A stretch of DNA of 64,000 bases from assembly GCF_000764205.1 (NCBI RefSeq), contig NZ_JQDZ01000018.1:1-64000 (forward strand), in the 5' to 3' direction. The notes below the pieces were generated by a model. The model ran no database searches, had not been told where the DNA came from, and saw only the letters and a program-made list of their open reading frames with translations. Positions 56,098-64,000 of this stretch are shown here, in pieces (within the stretch, counting starts at the first letter, position 1; the number at the start of each line of letters is the position of its first letter). The DNA is from Thalassotalea sp. ND16A. GTDB taxonomy: Bacteria > Pseudomonadota > Gammaproteobacteria > Enterobacterales > Alteromonadaceae. Both the position numbers and the translations under genes were made by a program.

Positions 56098-56955
56098 ATG
56101 AAAATCCCCAGTAGAATACAACCTCTTGTTGAAGATGGTTTAGTCGATGAAGTTATTTGCCAGTTAATGAGTGGCAAAGAAGCCACGGTATATATGGTTC
56201 GTAGTGGCGCTGAAATTATTTGCGCTAAGGTGTACAAAGAGGCAATCAAACGCAGTTTTAAAAAAGCCGCGCAATATCAGGAAGGCCGTAAAAGTCGTAA
56301 CAGCCGACGCGCTCGGGCGATGGAGAAAGGCTCAAAATATGGACGAGATCAGCAAGAGCAAGCCTGGCAAAATGCTGAAGTTGATGCACTGAAGCGGTTA
56401 GCCGATGCTGGCGTACGGGTACCAGAAGCCTACGGTTGCTATGACGGCGTACTGTTAATGGAGTTAATTACCGATGACGATGGTGATGTTGCGCCGCGGT
56501 TAAATGACGTCGTGATGTCGGCAGAACAAGCCATTGAAGATTTTGAAGAAGTCATAATTTACATATTGCGGATGCTATGTGCAGGCATTATTCATGGTGA
56601 TTTATCTGAGTTTAATGTGTTAGTGGATGCCTACGGGCCGGTGATCATTGATTTGCCGCAAGCGGTAGATGCATCGGCCAATAACAATGCCAAAGCGATG
56701 TTAATTCGTGATGTTGAAAACATAACAACCTATTACGGCCAATTTGCCCCACAGTTATTGGGTAGCAGATATGCTGAAGAAATGTGGGCGCTTTATGAAA
56801 AAAGTGAATTAACCCCAGAGACTGAGCTAACCGGTATTTTTGCTGAGCAAAACAAGACCGCCAACGTTAGCAGCGTAATAGAAGAAATTAAAGCCGCTTT
56901 TGCAGAAAATGAAGCAAACCTTGAACGCATAAGGGAAGCCAATGAAATGGGTTAA
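56098..56955 (+). CDS. RIO1-family serine/threonine protein kinase
   Basis: 285 residues. The kinase core is visible: GKEATVYMVRSGAEIICAKV (nucleotide loop and catalytic Lys), a basic insert (SRNSRRARAMEKGSKYGRDQ), hinge VLLMELI, the catalytic loop IIHGDLSEFNVLV and the metal-binding VIIDLPQAVD (DxP-type, as in RIO proteins). Bacterial RIO kinases of gammaproteobacteria are linked to stress and translation, but substrates are poorly known. It stands alone between two copies of the ATACCAAGT repeat. The C-terminal ~60 residues are acidic and helical. Confidence 0.9.
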   Translation: MKIPSRIQPLVEDGLVDEVICQLMSGKEATVYMVRSGAEIICAKVYKEAIKRSFKKAAQYQEGRKSRNSRRARAMEKGSKYGRDQQEQAWQNAEVDALKRLADAGVRVPEAYGCYDGVLLMELITDDDGDVAPRLNDVVMSAEQAIEDFEEVIIYILRMLCAGIIHGDLSEFNVLVDAYGPVIIDLPQAVDASANNNAKAMLIRDVENITTYYGQFAPQLLGSRYAEEMWALYEKSELTPETELTGIFAEQNKTANVSSVIEEIKAAFAENEANLERIREANEMG

Positions 56956-56991
56956 TGGACTAATTACCCCATATGCTCGCAATGGCGGTCT

Positions 56992-57010
56992 AATACCAAG
57001 TTGATTAAAT
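56992..57010. repeat. ATACCAAGTTGATTAA repeat, copy 3
   Basis: AATACCAAGTTGATTAAAT, 37 bp after the RIO kinase stop. Confidence 0.6.
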
Positions 57011-57069
57011 TGTTATAATGCACCTTTCAACGAATGCAAATAATCTAGCCACAAAAAATAAACGCTGGC

Positions 57070-58191
57070 CTAGCTATCACAAGGCAAATAGTTTTCATTT
57101 TTTGACCGTAAAATGGCTTCTTCAATCAATAAGTTTGCGGCTTCGGTTTCACCATAATCATCCGAATTGTTTAGCCAAAATCGTAACAGCTCCTCATCAA
57201 AGAACATTAGCGTAGCAGCTTTTTGATGTTGCTCTGAATATGACCCAGCCATATTTAACTCTCTGTCAATCTCAGCGGAGGACTCTAGATTATCTTCCGC
57301 TTGATAAATCATTCGTTGAATTGCCAGCCCGAAAGTTTTTGTCATGTGCCTTTGACCACGCTCTTTGATATCAATACCTAATTGCAGGCAAGCATGAACT
57401 TTTTCACTACGATTAATTCCTTGCTTGCACCACTCGAATAACCCACTGAACCCTATTGATTTGGCCGCCTCAATGCCAATAGCAGCAACAGTGTTAAGGT
57501 TAAAATCATTAAATCTAGAACCGGCAAGGGCTTTACTATAACGTTGTACATTTCGGCCAAAATGTTCATTAAAGTATGGTGCCTTTAATAGCTCTTGGAT
57601 GGCGAAAATTGTTTGCTGATCATTATTTCGATTGGCGTGAAAATAAACGATCTCAAGCCACATCGCGCCATTATTACCATCGGCAGCTATCGCCATATCG
57701 ATAAGATTTTGATCACAATGCTTATTGTCTAGTTGCGTGGAACATAAACGGACTGATTCCAGTAACGCGGTAGGGTTGTTAGGGTACCGTTGGTTAAACG
57801 ATACTAGCAAGTCTAATTGAGATCGATCATCGGGTGCAAGCGCAAACAACGCATAATCAAGTTGCTTATCTACTTGATTTGAATTAACCAGAGACTGAAA
57901 AAATAACTGGCGCGCTGCAAAGACGGCCTCATCCTCCAATAGAGACCTCTCGTCGCAATGAACGATGTATTCATCCTCTTGGGTTTCTAGCTGCTCAGGC
58001 AAGTGAACACTGGTCAAATGTGTTTTATTCGCTTCTCTATTGATGATTTCAGCGGGGAGAGTTTCTTTTGCAAAAATGAGAGCAGGACCATCCAAATGAA
58101 AAGGAGTTTCGTTATGCGGTGAGCTAAAAGACAATATTGCAAGCACACCAATAATGATAAGCAGTACTAATGTTCTAATTTTTAAAAGCAT
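57070..58191 (-). CDS. Unknown membrane-anchored protein with TPR-like helices
   Basis: 373 residues. One N-terminal membrane helix (LVLLIIIGVLAILSF, about residues 8-24) anchors a large, helical, probably periplasmic domain. Stretches such as LVSFNQRYPNNPTALLESVR, MAIAADGNNGAMWLEIVYFH and QQTIFAIQELLKAPYFNEHF look like degenerate TPR/Sel1 helices. Scattered cysteines (VRLCSTQLDNKHC, LFEWCKQGINR) may form disulfides. No family is recognised. Confidence 0.7.
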   Translation of the reverse strand: MLLKIRTLVLLIIIGVLAILSFSSPHNETPFHLDGPALIFAKETLPAEIINREANKTHLTSVHLPEQLETQEDEYIVHCDERSLLEDEAVFAARQLFFQSLVNSNQVDKQLDYALFALAPDDRSQLDLLVSFNQRYPNNPTALLESVRLCSTQLDNKHCDQNLIDMAIAADGNNGAMWLEIVYFHANRNNDQQTIFAIQELLKAPYFNEHFGRNVQRYSKALAGSRFNDFNLNTVAAIGIEAAKSIGFSGLFEWCKQGINRSEKVHACLQLGIDIKERGQRHMTKTFGLAIQRMIYQAEDNLESSAEIDRELNMAGSYSEQHQKAATLMFFDEELLRFWLNNSDDYGETEAANLLIEEAILRSKNENYLPCDS

Positions 58192-58557
58192 TATGTAAAT
58201 CCATTTTCATTTTTTCGATAAAACAGTCCAGTACCTAGCATGCACTTATCCGCTATCAACGTTCAAATGCAACATTCTCTCGGTAAAAATACAAATTTTA
58301 CGACCAAGGCGGGTCAGCAGACTGTCTACAACCACAATACCTGATATTAAGCTCAATGCGCAAATTTCAACGGCCCTTCTTTGATCGCAATGAGGGCTAT
58401 AGTGATTCACAAAAACGTTAAACGCTCTAAACCCCATGTTCGCCAGTGAAGTTCAAAGTAATACTAAGATGCTGATAAATAGAGTTATTTATTTGACAAA
58501 GAACGTTGCCCTGGCTATTTTAAATGAAATACCAAACAAATTTACATGGACTGTTTT
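58192..58557. other. Gene-free stretch with a doubtful minus-strand reading frame
   Basis: A 63-codon minus-strand frame (58246-58437) is open but matches nothing, lacks a ribosome site and has no partner. Otherwise the segment holds the promoter of the following lipoprotein gene; no clear signal. Confidence 0.35.
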
Positions 58558-59034
58558 ATGAATCGTTTCGTTTTGCTCTTATCCCCTTTGTTATTGGTCG
58601 CCTGTAACAGCACATCACCCCCTATCGAGCAAAGCTTTGCTCATCTGCAAGTTGTTGAAGCAGAATTAACCAGCAAGAAATGGCACCCACTGACAAGATT
58701 CCCACCCCGCTATCCTATTGAAGAAGCGCGCGCGGGGAAAGAAGGCTGTGCCACCGTTGAGTATGTGATCACTGCCGATTATGAAATAAAAAACGTGAAA
58801 GTCACTGGTTCAACAAGTAAATATTTCGCCAAACAAGCAAAGTTAAATGTCACTAAATGGAAATGGGCAGACTTACCCAAAGGCATTATAGAAGAGCCGG
58901 TTAAGACTCACACCCGGTTTGAATATTGCCTGGAGCAAGGGGATGGTCATTGTTCGGCAACCGGCTTTGCCGCAAAAAGTCAATGTCGCGGCGAAGATGT
59001 AGTAGCGTCTATCGGCTATAAAATTAAACGATGA
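58558..59034 (+). CDS. TonB C-terminal-domain lipoprotein
   Basis: 158 residues. The lipobox LLLVACNS (Cys near residue 16) follows a short signal peptide. The mature part is one TonB-like C-terminal domain: FPPRYPIEEARAGKEGCATV, VEYVITADYEIKNVKVTGST, FAKQAKLNVTKWKW. It ends with a cysteine-rich tail. Start ATG 58558 is preferred to 58546 because it gives a compact lipoprotein signal. There is no N-terminal membrane helix or proline spacer, so it is not a complete energy transducer and may instead bind envelope partners. Confidence 0.78.
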   Translation: MNRFVLLLSPLLLVACNSTSPPIEQSFAHLQVVEAELTSKKWHPLTRFPPRYPIEEARAGKEGCATVEYVITADYEIKNVKVTGSTSKYFAKQAKLNVTKWKWADLPKGIIEEPVKTHTRFEYCLEQGDGHCSATGFAAKSQCRGEDVVASIGYKIKR

Positions 59035-59064
59035 TTGAACTTGCTTGGTAAATAGCCGTTAACG

Positions 59065-59793
59065 CTACTGACTTTTTTGCTGTAGTGTTTTTTTACACTC
59101 CGATTTATCTTTATGCCTGGCTTTAATCTGTTCACAATCTGGCTTTAGCGGATCGACGGTAAATATCATATCCGAGTGTTCTTCGCCGGTGATGCGTTTA
59201 ATTTCTTTCAACATTGCCGCTTTTCTCTCTTCGGTTAATTCGCCTTCAACACCCACTTGAATTTCGTAACCGCCACCTTCAAGCTTTTCGATATACAAAT
59301 CAGGGAAGGGAAATTCTTCAGCCTGTTGATTGTCATTAACAAACCAGTACAGACCGAAACTTATCAGCGCGGCAACAATGCATAAGTACGTTATCGCTTT
59401 GCCATACCTATGGGTATTGTTAGCGGCTGCTTTTATGATGCTGACATCTTGCAGCCATAAATAGCCTTTGCGTTGTACTGTTTTAATAAACTTTGGACTT
59501 TTCGCATCATCCGCAAGTACCCGGCGTAATTTTGCAATGGTGTTTGCTAGTGAATCGGGTCCGACAACGGTATCCGGCCATAGCGCTTCCGTGAGTTCCT
59601 GCTTGCTCAATGTTTGACCCTTAGCGGCGCAAAGTAACACTAAAAGCTCTAACACTTTTGGCTGCAGATCTAACGGCTTATCGTTATAGATGATACGATT
59701 TTGACTGACATTTACGATCACTCCGCCAGTATTAAATGGCGTTAGCATTAATTGGTCGCTCGTTAGTGTTGCTTTGGAGTTTCTGTCATTCAT
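59065..59793 (-). CDS. CadC/ToxR-type membrane-bound transcriptional regulator
   Basis: 242 residues: an N-terminal OmpR-type winged helix (about 20-112; IIYNDKPLDLQPKVLELLVL, LSKQELTEALWPDTVVGPDS, RRVLADDAKSPKFIKTVQRK), a single membrane helix (about 127-147; AITYLCIVAALISFGLYWFV) and a ~90-residue periplasmic domain with two cysteines (CEQIKARHKDKSEC). Regulators of this class sense envelope signals directly. It is divergent from the trypsin-like protease gene, which may be its target, and convergent with the TonB-domain lipoprotein. Confidence 0.85.
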   Translation of the reverse strand: MNDRNSKATLTSDQLMLTPFNTGGVIVNVSQNRIIYNDKPLDLQPKVLELLVLLCAAKGQTLSKQELTEALWPDTVVGPDSLANTIAKLRRVLADDAKSPKFIKTVQRKGYLWLQDVSIIKAAANNTHRYGKAITYLCIVAALISFGLYWFVNDNQQAEEFPFPDLYIEKLEGGGYEIQVGVEGELTEERKAAMLKEIKRITGEEHSDMIFTVDPLKPDCEQIKARHKDKSECKKTLQQKSQ

Positions 59794-59947
59794 TAATTTA
59801 TATATATTTCAATTAGTTAAGTTAGATATATTTTGGATAGGGAAAAGATAGAATTTGTTAAGTCGCTAACACTGGTATTTCATTTCAATTTCCATGATAA
59901 AGGCTAGCAATGAACAATACCAGTCTGCACAAACATTTAAGGAATTT

Positions 59948-60805
59948 ATGAAACATTTAATTTTACTGGCCATATTATTCTCATTGCCAAGTTATGCCAT
60001 CGTAATTCGCCATGACGTGAGTGATTCGAAATATCAGGCTGAGTTAACCGACTTTCCCGCTTTGGCAACTTTCTATATCGATGGCGCGCATGGCACGTTA
60101 ATAAAATCGAAGTGGATTGTTACCGCGGCGCACGCGACTTTTTGTATCAAACCAAATGCAAAGGTGTTAATTAATAACAAAGCAAGAGTGATAAAAAACC
60201 TCTACATCCATCCAGATTATACCCCAGGACAAAGTCATGATATTGCCTTAGTTGAACTGGTAGAGGAAGTATTGGATGTCGCCCCTGCGGATACTTATCA
60301 GCAAAGCGATGAGTCGGGCAAACAAATTTGGTTTATCGGTATCGGTGGCACAGGTACCGGTATTACTGGCGAAACGATTGATAATGCCGCAAATAATGGA
60401 GTACTGAGAAAAGCCCAAAATACCATCATTGCCGCACCAGGTCCGTTAATTAAATTTATTTTTAACCGCGACGATGAGGCACTGCCGTTAGAAGGTGTTT
60501 CGGGTGGCGGTGACAGTGGCGGACCGGCTTTTATCGCCAGTGAAGACGGCTTTAAATTATTGGGAGTGAGTTCGCGTCCGGAAGGAAAATTCACCAATAT
60601 AGGGGAATATGGGATAACCGAGGTATATTCTAGGGTATCGTTTTTTTCTTCATGGATTGAGCAAGTTATTGCTGGTAATGAGTTAACTCGAAAACATCTT
60701 TCTGTACAAACTCTAAAACACCTACCCGCAGGTCTTACTGAAGATATTTTACCTGCAGTATGTAAAGATATTGGTATTAGCAGCGAAGTAATGGAAAAGC
60801 AATAA
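59948..60805 (+). CDS. Secreted trypsin-like serine protease
   Basis: 285 residues with a signal peptide (LILLAILFSLPSYA). The catalytic triad is visible: His in WIVTAAHATFC, Asp in SHDIALVELVEE and Ser in GGGDSGGPAF (chymotrypsin-fold S1). The C-terminal ~40 residues extend beyond the protease core. ATG 59948 is chosen because it directly precedes the signal peptide; an in-frame start at 59894 would bury it. It is divergent from the CadC-like regulator. Confidence 0.87.
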   Translation: MKHLILLAILFSLPSYAIVIRHDVSDSKYQAELTDFPALATFYIDGAHGTLIKSKWIVTAAHATFCIKPNAKVLINNKARVIKNLYIHPDYTPGQSHDIALVELVEEVLDVAPADTYQQSDESGKQIWFIGIGGTGTGITGETIDNAANNGVLRKAQNTIIAAPGPLIKFIFNRDDEALPLEGVSGGGDSGGPAFIASEDGFKLLGVSSRPEGKFTNIGEYGITEVYSRVSFFSSWIEQVIAGNELTRKHLSVQTLKHLPAGLTEDILPAVCKDIGISSEVMEKQ

Positions 60806-60897
60806 TAGGATTTCAATGCCCTTATCTGTTTTACTACATGACAATTTCGTGAAATTTTGTCCCTGCCCTTGTATCTTAGCTTTCTGCTCCTTACTAT

Positions 60898-60911
60898 CTG
60901 GTCTAGACCAG
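60898..60911. promoter_or_regulatory. HutC/DasR-type palindromic operator before phnW
   Basis: CTGGTCTAGACCAG contains TGGTCTAGACCA, the consensus of DasR/NagR-like GntR-HutC regulators. It ends 19 bp before the phnW ATG, so a bound repressor would block the phnW promoter. The obvious candidate is the GntR/UTRA protein at 62092. Confidence 0.65.
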
Positions 60912-60930
60912 TAAGAATTTAGGTAGTAAG

Positions 60931-62022
60931 ATGAAACATTACAAATTATTAACACCCGGCCCCTTAACAACAACCCAAACAGTTAAAGAGGCCATGCTAA
61001 GGGATTGGTGTACATGGGATGATGACTACAATATTGAAATTGTTGAAAACATTCGCCAACAATTAGTGTCTTTAGCGACGACTCAATCAGGTTATACAAG
61101 TGTCTTGATGCAAGGCAGCGGAACGGCATCAGTAGAGTCAGTGCTTGGCAGCGCCATTGGTGATTCGGACAAAATATTAATTATCAATAATGGTGCTTAC
61201 GGCAAAAGAATGGCTGAAATTTGTCATATATTGTCCATTGATCATACTGTACTTAACTTTACAGAAACCGAACAGCCAGATCTAAAACTGATCACTAAAA
61301 CACTACAACAAGATGAAAAGATCAGCCATCTTGCCATGGTGCATTGTGAAACAACTACCGGCATGTTAAACCCACTGGAAGCCGTTGCTAAGATATGTCG
61401 TGAAAATAAAATTGTCTTTATTTTAGATGCCATGTCGAGTTTTGGTGGTATTGAATTCGATATTGCTGATTTGGATATAGGTTTTATGATCAGCTCTGCC
61501 AATAAATGCATTCAAGGTGTGCCAGGATTTGGTTTTATTATTGCAAAACAGTCCCTGATTAAAGCGACTAAAGGGCAAGCAAGATCGTTAAGTTTAGATC
61601 TCTATGATCAGTGGCACACGATGGAAGAAAATAATGGTAAATGGCGCTTTACTTCACCTACCCATGTGGTTCGTGCATTTGCACAAGCTCTAATAGAGCT
61701 GACTGAAGAAAAAGGAATTGCAGCGAGAGCCAAGCGATATGCTACCAATCAATCTTTGTTGGTACATGGAATGCGCGAGTTAGGATTTGAAGCCTTGTTA
61801 GAAGACAGTAAGCATTCACCTATCATTACCTCGTTCCTCTCACCTGACAGCGATAACTATAACTTTAAACAATTTTACTTAGCACTAAAAAGCATGGGCT
61901 TTGTTATTTACCCAGGTAAAGTATCAAACGCCGATTGTTTCAGAATTGGCAATATAGGAGAAATATACCCTGAGGACATAAAAAGTCTATTGACCGCAAT
62001 AAAAGCCGCACAATTTTGGTAA
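60931..62022 (+). CDS. phnW: 2-Aminoethylphosphonate--pyruvate transaminase
   Basis: A 363-residue fold-type-I PLP enzyme converting 2-aminoethylphosphonate plus pyruvate to phosphonoacetaldehyde plus alanine. Marks: [20 protein letters not shown] (family N-terminus), [50 protein letters not shown] and the PLP Lys in [22 protein letters not shown] precedes the ATG. No phnX or phnY/phnA is visible in the window, so the next step (hydrolysis or oxidation of phosphonoacetaldehyde) is elsewhere or beyond the edge. Confidence 0.94.
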   Translation: MKHYKLLTPGPLTTTQTVKEAMLRDWCTWDDDYNIEIVENIRQQLVSLATTQSGYTSVLMQGSGTASVESVLGSAIGDSDKILIINNGAYGKRMAEICHILSIDHTVLNFTETEQPDLKLITKTLQQDEKISHLAMVHCETTTGMLNPLEAVAKICRENKIVFILDAMSSFGGIEFDIADLDIGFMISSANKCIQGVPGFGFIIAKQSLIKATKGQARSLSLDLYDQWHTMEENNGKWRFTSPTHVVRAFAQALIELTEEKGIAARAKRYATNQSLLVHGMRELGFEALLEDSKHSPIITSFLSPDSDNYNFKQFYLALKSMGFVIYPGKVSNADCFRIGNIGEIYPEDIKSLLTAIKAAQFW

Positions 62023-62028
62023 ATTTGA

Positions 62029-62062
62029 TCCGTCAAAGTCGCTCATAGGCGATTTTGACGGA
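62029..62062. terminator. Hairpin between convergent phnW and GntR genes
   Basis: TCCGTCAAAGTCGC / GCGATTTTGACGGA, 14 bp with one G-U, loop TCATAG. No clean U-run, but the position between convergent genes suggests a terminator. Confidence 0.7.
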
Positions 62063-62091
62063 CGATTAAAAAAGAATCAGCAAACTTGATA

Positions 62092-62787
62092 TCAACTACT
62101 TTCAACTGCAATCTCTATCGCACTATGGACCCAATATTCAATATTATAATCGACTAAACTAGCGTCTGCACTAAACCGTTTTCGGATGATTTTCAAGCAC
62201 GATGCACCACTATTAAGCTGTAGATGTTGCGCTTTATTTTCAGGTAAAGTAGTCACTGATATGGTACTGCTTTCTTTTGTCACTTCAATACCGTAATCAT
62301 TAGTAAAAATAGTTGTAATTGACCCTTCAAGCGCTTTATCATCCAAGCCATGAAATTGCTCTACTTGGCAATAAATCTCTTCGACCATAACAGGTCTGTC
62401 ATCGAGCGAGCGTACTCGACAAATCTCATAAAGAGACGGTGAAGTTGAGTCGCGACTAAAAGCCAGGCTAATATCATTGGTCAAATTTATTTTTTTGATT
62501 GAAATCAATTGAGTACGAGCAATAAAATGATGTTCTTGAGCTAATTGATAAAAGTTTACTTTTTGGATTGGATCCCATTGCAGGCGTGGCGGACAAATGA
62601 ACCAGCCCTTGCGCTTAAGTCGATAAATCATACCTTCAGCTTCTAAGCTAATTAATGCTTCTCGGACAGTAATACGTGTTGATTTAAAGGTATCAACCAA
62701 TTCTCGCTCAGAGGGCAATTTTTTCGTTTTGGGTTGTTGAGCAATCAACGTAAAAAGGTATTGTCTTATTTCTAGGTAAAGTAACAT
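62092..62787 (-). CDS. GntR-family (HutC/UTRA) transcriptional regulator, probable aminophosphonate repressor
   Basis: 231 residues from ATG 62787. An N-terminal winged helix (LPSERELVDTFKSTRITVRE, SLEAEGMIYRLKRKGWFIC) is followed by a UTRA ligand domain (YEICRVRSLDDRPVMVEEIY, STISVTTLPENKAQHLQLNS, LVDYNIEYWVHSAIEIAVE). The reading frame stays open upstream to a TTG at 62838 and into relic sequence of an HD-domain gene, so upstream residues are probably not translated. Convergent with phnW and adjacent to the aminophosphonate oxidoreductase; it likely binds the palindrome at 60898. Confidence 0.85.
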   Translation of the reverse strand: MLLYLEIRQYLFTLIAQQPKTKKLPSERELVDTFKSTRITVREALISLEAEGMIYRLKRKGWFICPPRLQWDPIQKVNFYQLAQEHHFIARTQLISIKKINLTNDISLAFSRDSTSPSLYEICRVRSLDDRPVMVEEIYCQVEQFHGLDDKALEGSITTIFTNDYGIEVTKESSTISVTTLPENKAQHLQLNSGASCLKIIRKRFSADASLVDYNIEYWVHSAIEIAVESS

Positions 62788-62841
62788 TTTTTTTCTATTC
62801 TCAATTGAAAATGCAGTTGCGGTGTTTTTACTTGCCAAATA

Positions 62842-62947
62842 TCATTTTGCCAAAACATGATAACGCATCGGCGGATAAACGCTAGCGCGAAATCCTTGTT
62901 GCGCCAACCAATCGGCACCAATATCGGCATGCAATATGTGACCCTAC
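62842..62947 (-). pseudogene. Relic of a phosphonate-associated HD-domain protein (PhnZ-like)
   Basis: The minus strand reads HADIGADWLAQQGFRASVYP then PMRYHVLAK and a stop; the next codons continue YLA. PhnZ-type and other phosphonate-operon HD proteins have HxxxGADWL, VxEPVRLHVAAKRYL at the end, so the stop replaces the Arg of AKRYL. Only about 33 codons remain between the oxidoreductase and the GntR gene. A match to this exact family is likely but rests on one short motif. Confidence 0.5.
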
Positions 62948-62962
62948 CCTCAATGACAGCCA

Positions 62963-64000
62963 TTATTTATCCGCCTTACCTGCGGCAGCGGCAAATTTTG
63001 ACATTTGCCGATCCAGCCATAATGAAGATCGCCCTTGATCTTCAGCACGCTCTTTCCTAAGCACAGAGTGTTTCACTAGGTTGGCACCAAGGTAACGAAT
63101 AGGCTCTGGCGGAAATCGACCTAGTGGACCTTTGGCCATAGGTGATTGGGTCCAGGCATTATCCAATGACAAAGCCATTGAGGATAAAATATCGCCCCCT
63201 AAAAAGCTCTGTACCACCCCATTCCCCGAATAACCTAAGCCATAAAATACATTGTTATCTGCTGATAAACTACCAAAAAATGGTAGCCCTGTGGTTGAAC
63301 GATCCGAAGCCCCGGTCCACGTTCTTTCTACCGCATTAGGTAATGTTGGAAAAAAACGCGTGAAGGCTTGCTCTAGCATGGGTCGATACTGACTTGGTTG
63401 CTCAAAGGCAGGTAACATGCGATTGTTAAAAGCAAACATGTTTCCGCCTTTTCCTAACATTAAACGCCCGTCCTGAGTCGTTCGATAATAATGAACAAAT
63501 ATACGAGAATCAGCAATGGCCTTGCCATGAACCAAGCCTATATCTTCCAGCAGTTCCGGCATAGGTTGAGTGATCAGCATATCAGAAGAGACTAAAGTGA
63601 TATGACGATTAAAACGTTTAAAGTGCTTGCCCATCCACGCATTAATGGCAAAAACAACTTTTTTGGCGATGATTTTGGCAGCATTGGTTTTAATAATGGC
63701 TAATTCGCCATACTGAATATCTTGATATTCAGTATGCTGAAATATTTCAATGCCTATTGATAAGGCATGCTTAACCAAGCCTAATACTAATTTCCCTGGG
63801 TGCACCGATCCACCAGCATGGCTAGCAATGCCGGCTAAATTAGCCGAAGATCCGCTCTGCTTAATGACCTGCTCGGTACTTAATTGTTGCCAATTATTAA
63901 TGCCATGTTGGCTGAGTAAATCTATTGGTTGGGTTAGAGAGCGTGCTTGTGGTTGATTCGTTGCAGTATAAATACAGCCATCAACCTTTACCTCGGCATC
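62963..64000 (-). CDS. Aminophosphonate FAD oxidoreductase (partial, runs off the window)
   Basis: 346 codons visible; the 5' end lies beyond 64000. It belongs to the DadA-like FAD amine oxidases, subgroup linked to phosphonate genes: VHPGKLVLGLVKHALSIGIE, KKVVFAINAWMGKHFKRFNR, TWTGASDRSTTGLPFFGSLS, GLGYSGNGVVQSFLGGDILS, PPEPIRYLGANLVKHSVLRK. The C-terminal FPPEPIRYLGA block is characteristic of that subgroup. It probably oxidises an N-substituted or hydroxylated aminoethylphosphonate before PhnW-type metabolism. The catalytic N-terminus with the FAD loop is not in view. Confidence 0.85.
   Translation of the reverse strand, partial: DAEVKVDGCIYTATNQPQARSLTQPIDLLSQHGINNWQQLSTEQVIKQSGSSANLAGIASHAGGSVHPGKLVLGLVKHALSIGIEIFQHTEYQDIQYGELAIIKTNAAKIIAKKVVFAINAWMGKHFKRFNRHITLVSSDMLITQPMPELLEDIGLVHGKAIADSRIFVHYYRTTQDGRLMLGKGGNMFAFNNRMLPAFEQPSQYRPMLEQAFTRFFPTLPNAVERTWTGASDRSTTGLPFFGSLSADNNVFYGLGYSGNGVVQSFLGGDILSSMALSLDNAWTQSPMAKGPLGRFPPEPIRYLGANLVKHSVLRKERAEDQGRSSLWLDRQMSKFAAAAGKADK

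Noticed and set aside
58246-58437. 63-codon minus-strand open frame
   Set aside because: No ribosome site, family resemblance or coding context.
62495-62508. TTGATTGAAATCAA, another exact FNR-type palindrome
   Set aside because: It lies inside the GntR coding region, far from a promoter, and lacks the CTRR core; taken as chance.

Overview
The window looks like the chromosome of a heterotrophic marine gammaproteobacterium, probably Alteromonadales and perhaps Colwellia/Thalassotalea-like. This is inferred from moderate-to-low GC, a TonB-dependent receptor paired with a TPR-sulfotransferase, a RIO1-type kinase, and close resemblance of the betaine genes to the Pseudomonas gbc/dgc/sox set. No rRNA, tRNA, CRISPR array or prophage was seen.

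The core (about 13.6-48.8 kb) is an almost complete island for using glycine betaine as carbon, nitrogen and energy source. A BCCT transporter imports betaine. GbcA/GbcB remove the first methyl group to give dimethylglycine. DgcA/DgcB with a dedicated EtfA/EtfB pair handle the second, and SoxBDAG the third, giving glycine. GlyA turns glycine plus methylene-THF into serine, and a single-chain serine dehydratase turns serine into pyruvate. Formaldehyde is oxidised by FdhA to formate. PurU releases formate from formyl-THF. A soluble NAD-linked formate dehydrogenase (FdsG-B-A-D with FdhD) oxidises formate to CO2. GbdR, a DJ-1/AraC-type activator, sits in the island. Perfect or near-perfect FNR-type palindromes lie in three of the control regions (gbdR/fds, BCCT, gbcA/gbcB).

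The left end (0-13.6 kb) is a graveyard of broken genes around a few intact ones. ISAs1-family transposase relics lie on both sides of the TonB receptor/sulfotransferase pair. A decayed betB-betA remnant (choline oxidation) lies downstream of an intact glpT. A glpD remnant keeps a good GlpR-like operator. A second, truncated ETF-beta fragment abuts the MFS transporter at the edge of the island. Choline-to-betaine conversion at this locus is therefore lost, while betaine catabolism is intact.

The right end (48.8-64 kb) is a mixture: truncated genes, small secreted NTF2-like proteins, a secreted HExxH peptidase, a DUF1326 protein, a GNAT acetyltransferase divergent from a MocR-like regulator that appears to have lost its catalytic lysine, a RIO1 kinase, a TonB-domain lipoprotein, and a CadC-like regulator divergent from a secreted trypsin-like protease. 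The window closes with an aminophosphonate locus: phnW behind a HutC-type operator, a GntR/UTRA regulator, a relic of a phosphonate-associated HD protein, and an aminophosphonate oxidoreductase that runs off the edge.

I did not find a clearly new multi-gene system. The best leads are the FNR-type boxes in the betaine/formate regulon, the unknown 632-residue membrane protein with a heptanucleotide repeat array upstream of it, the MocR-like regulator with lysine replaced by aspartate, and the dispersed CCCGCCAACC repeat family.
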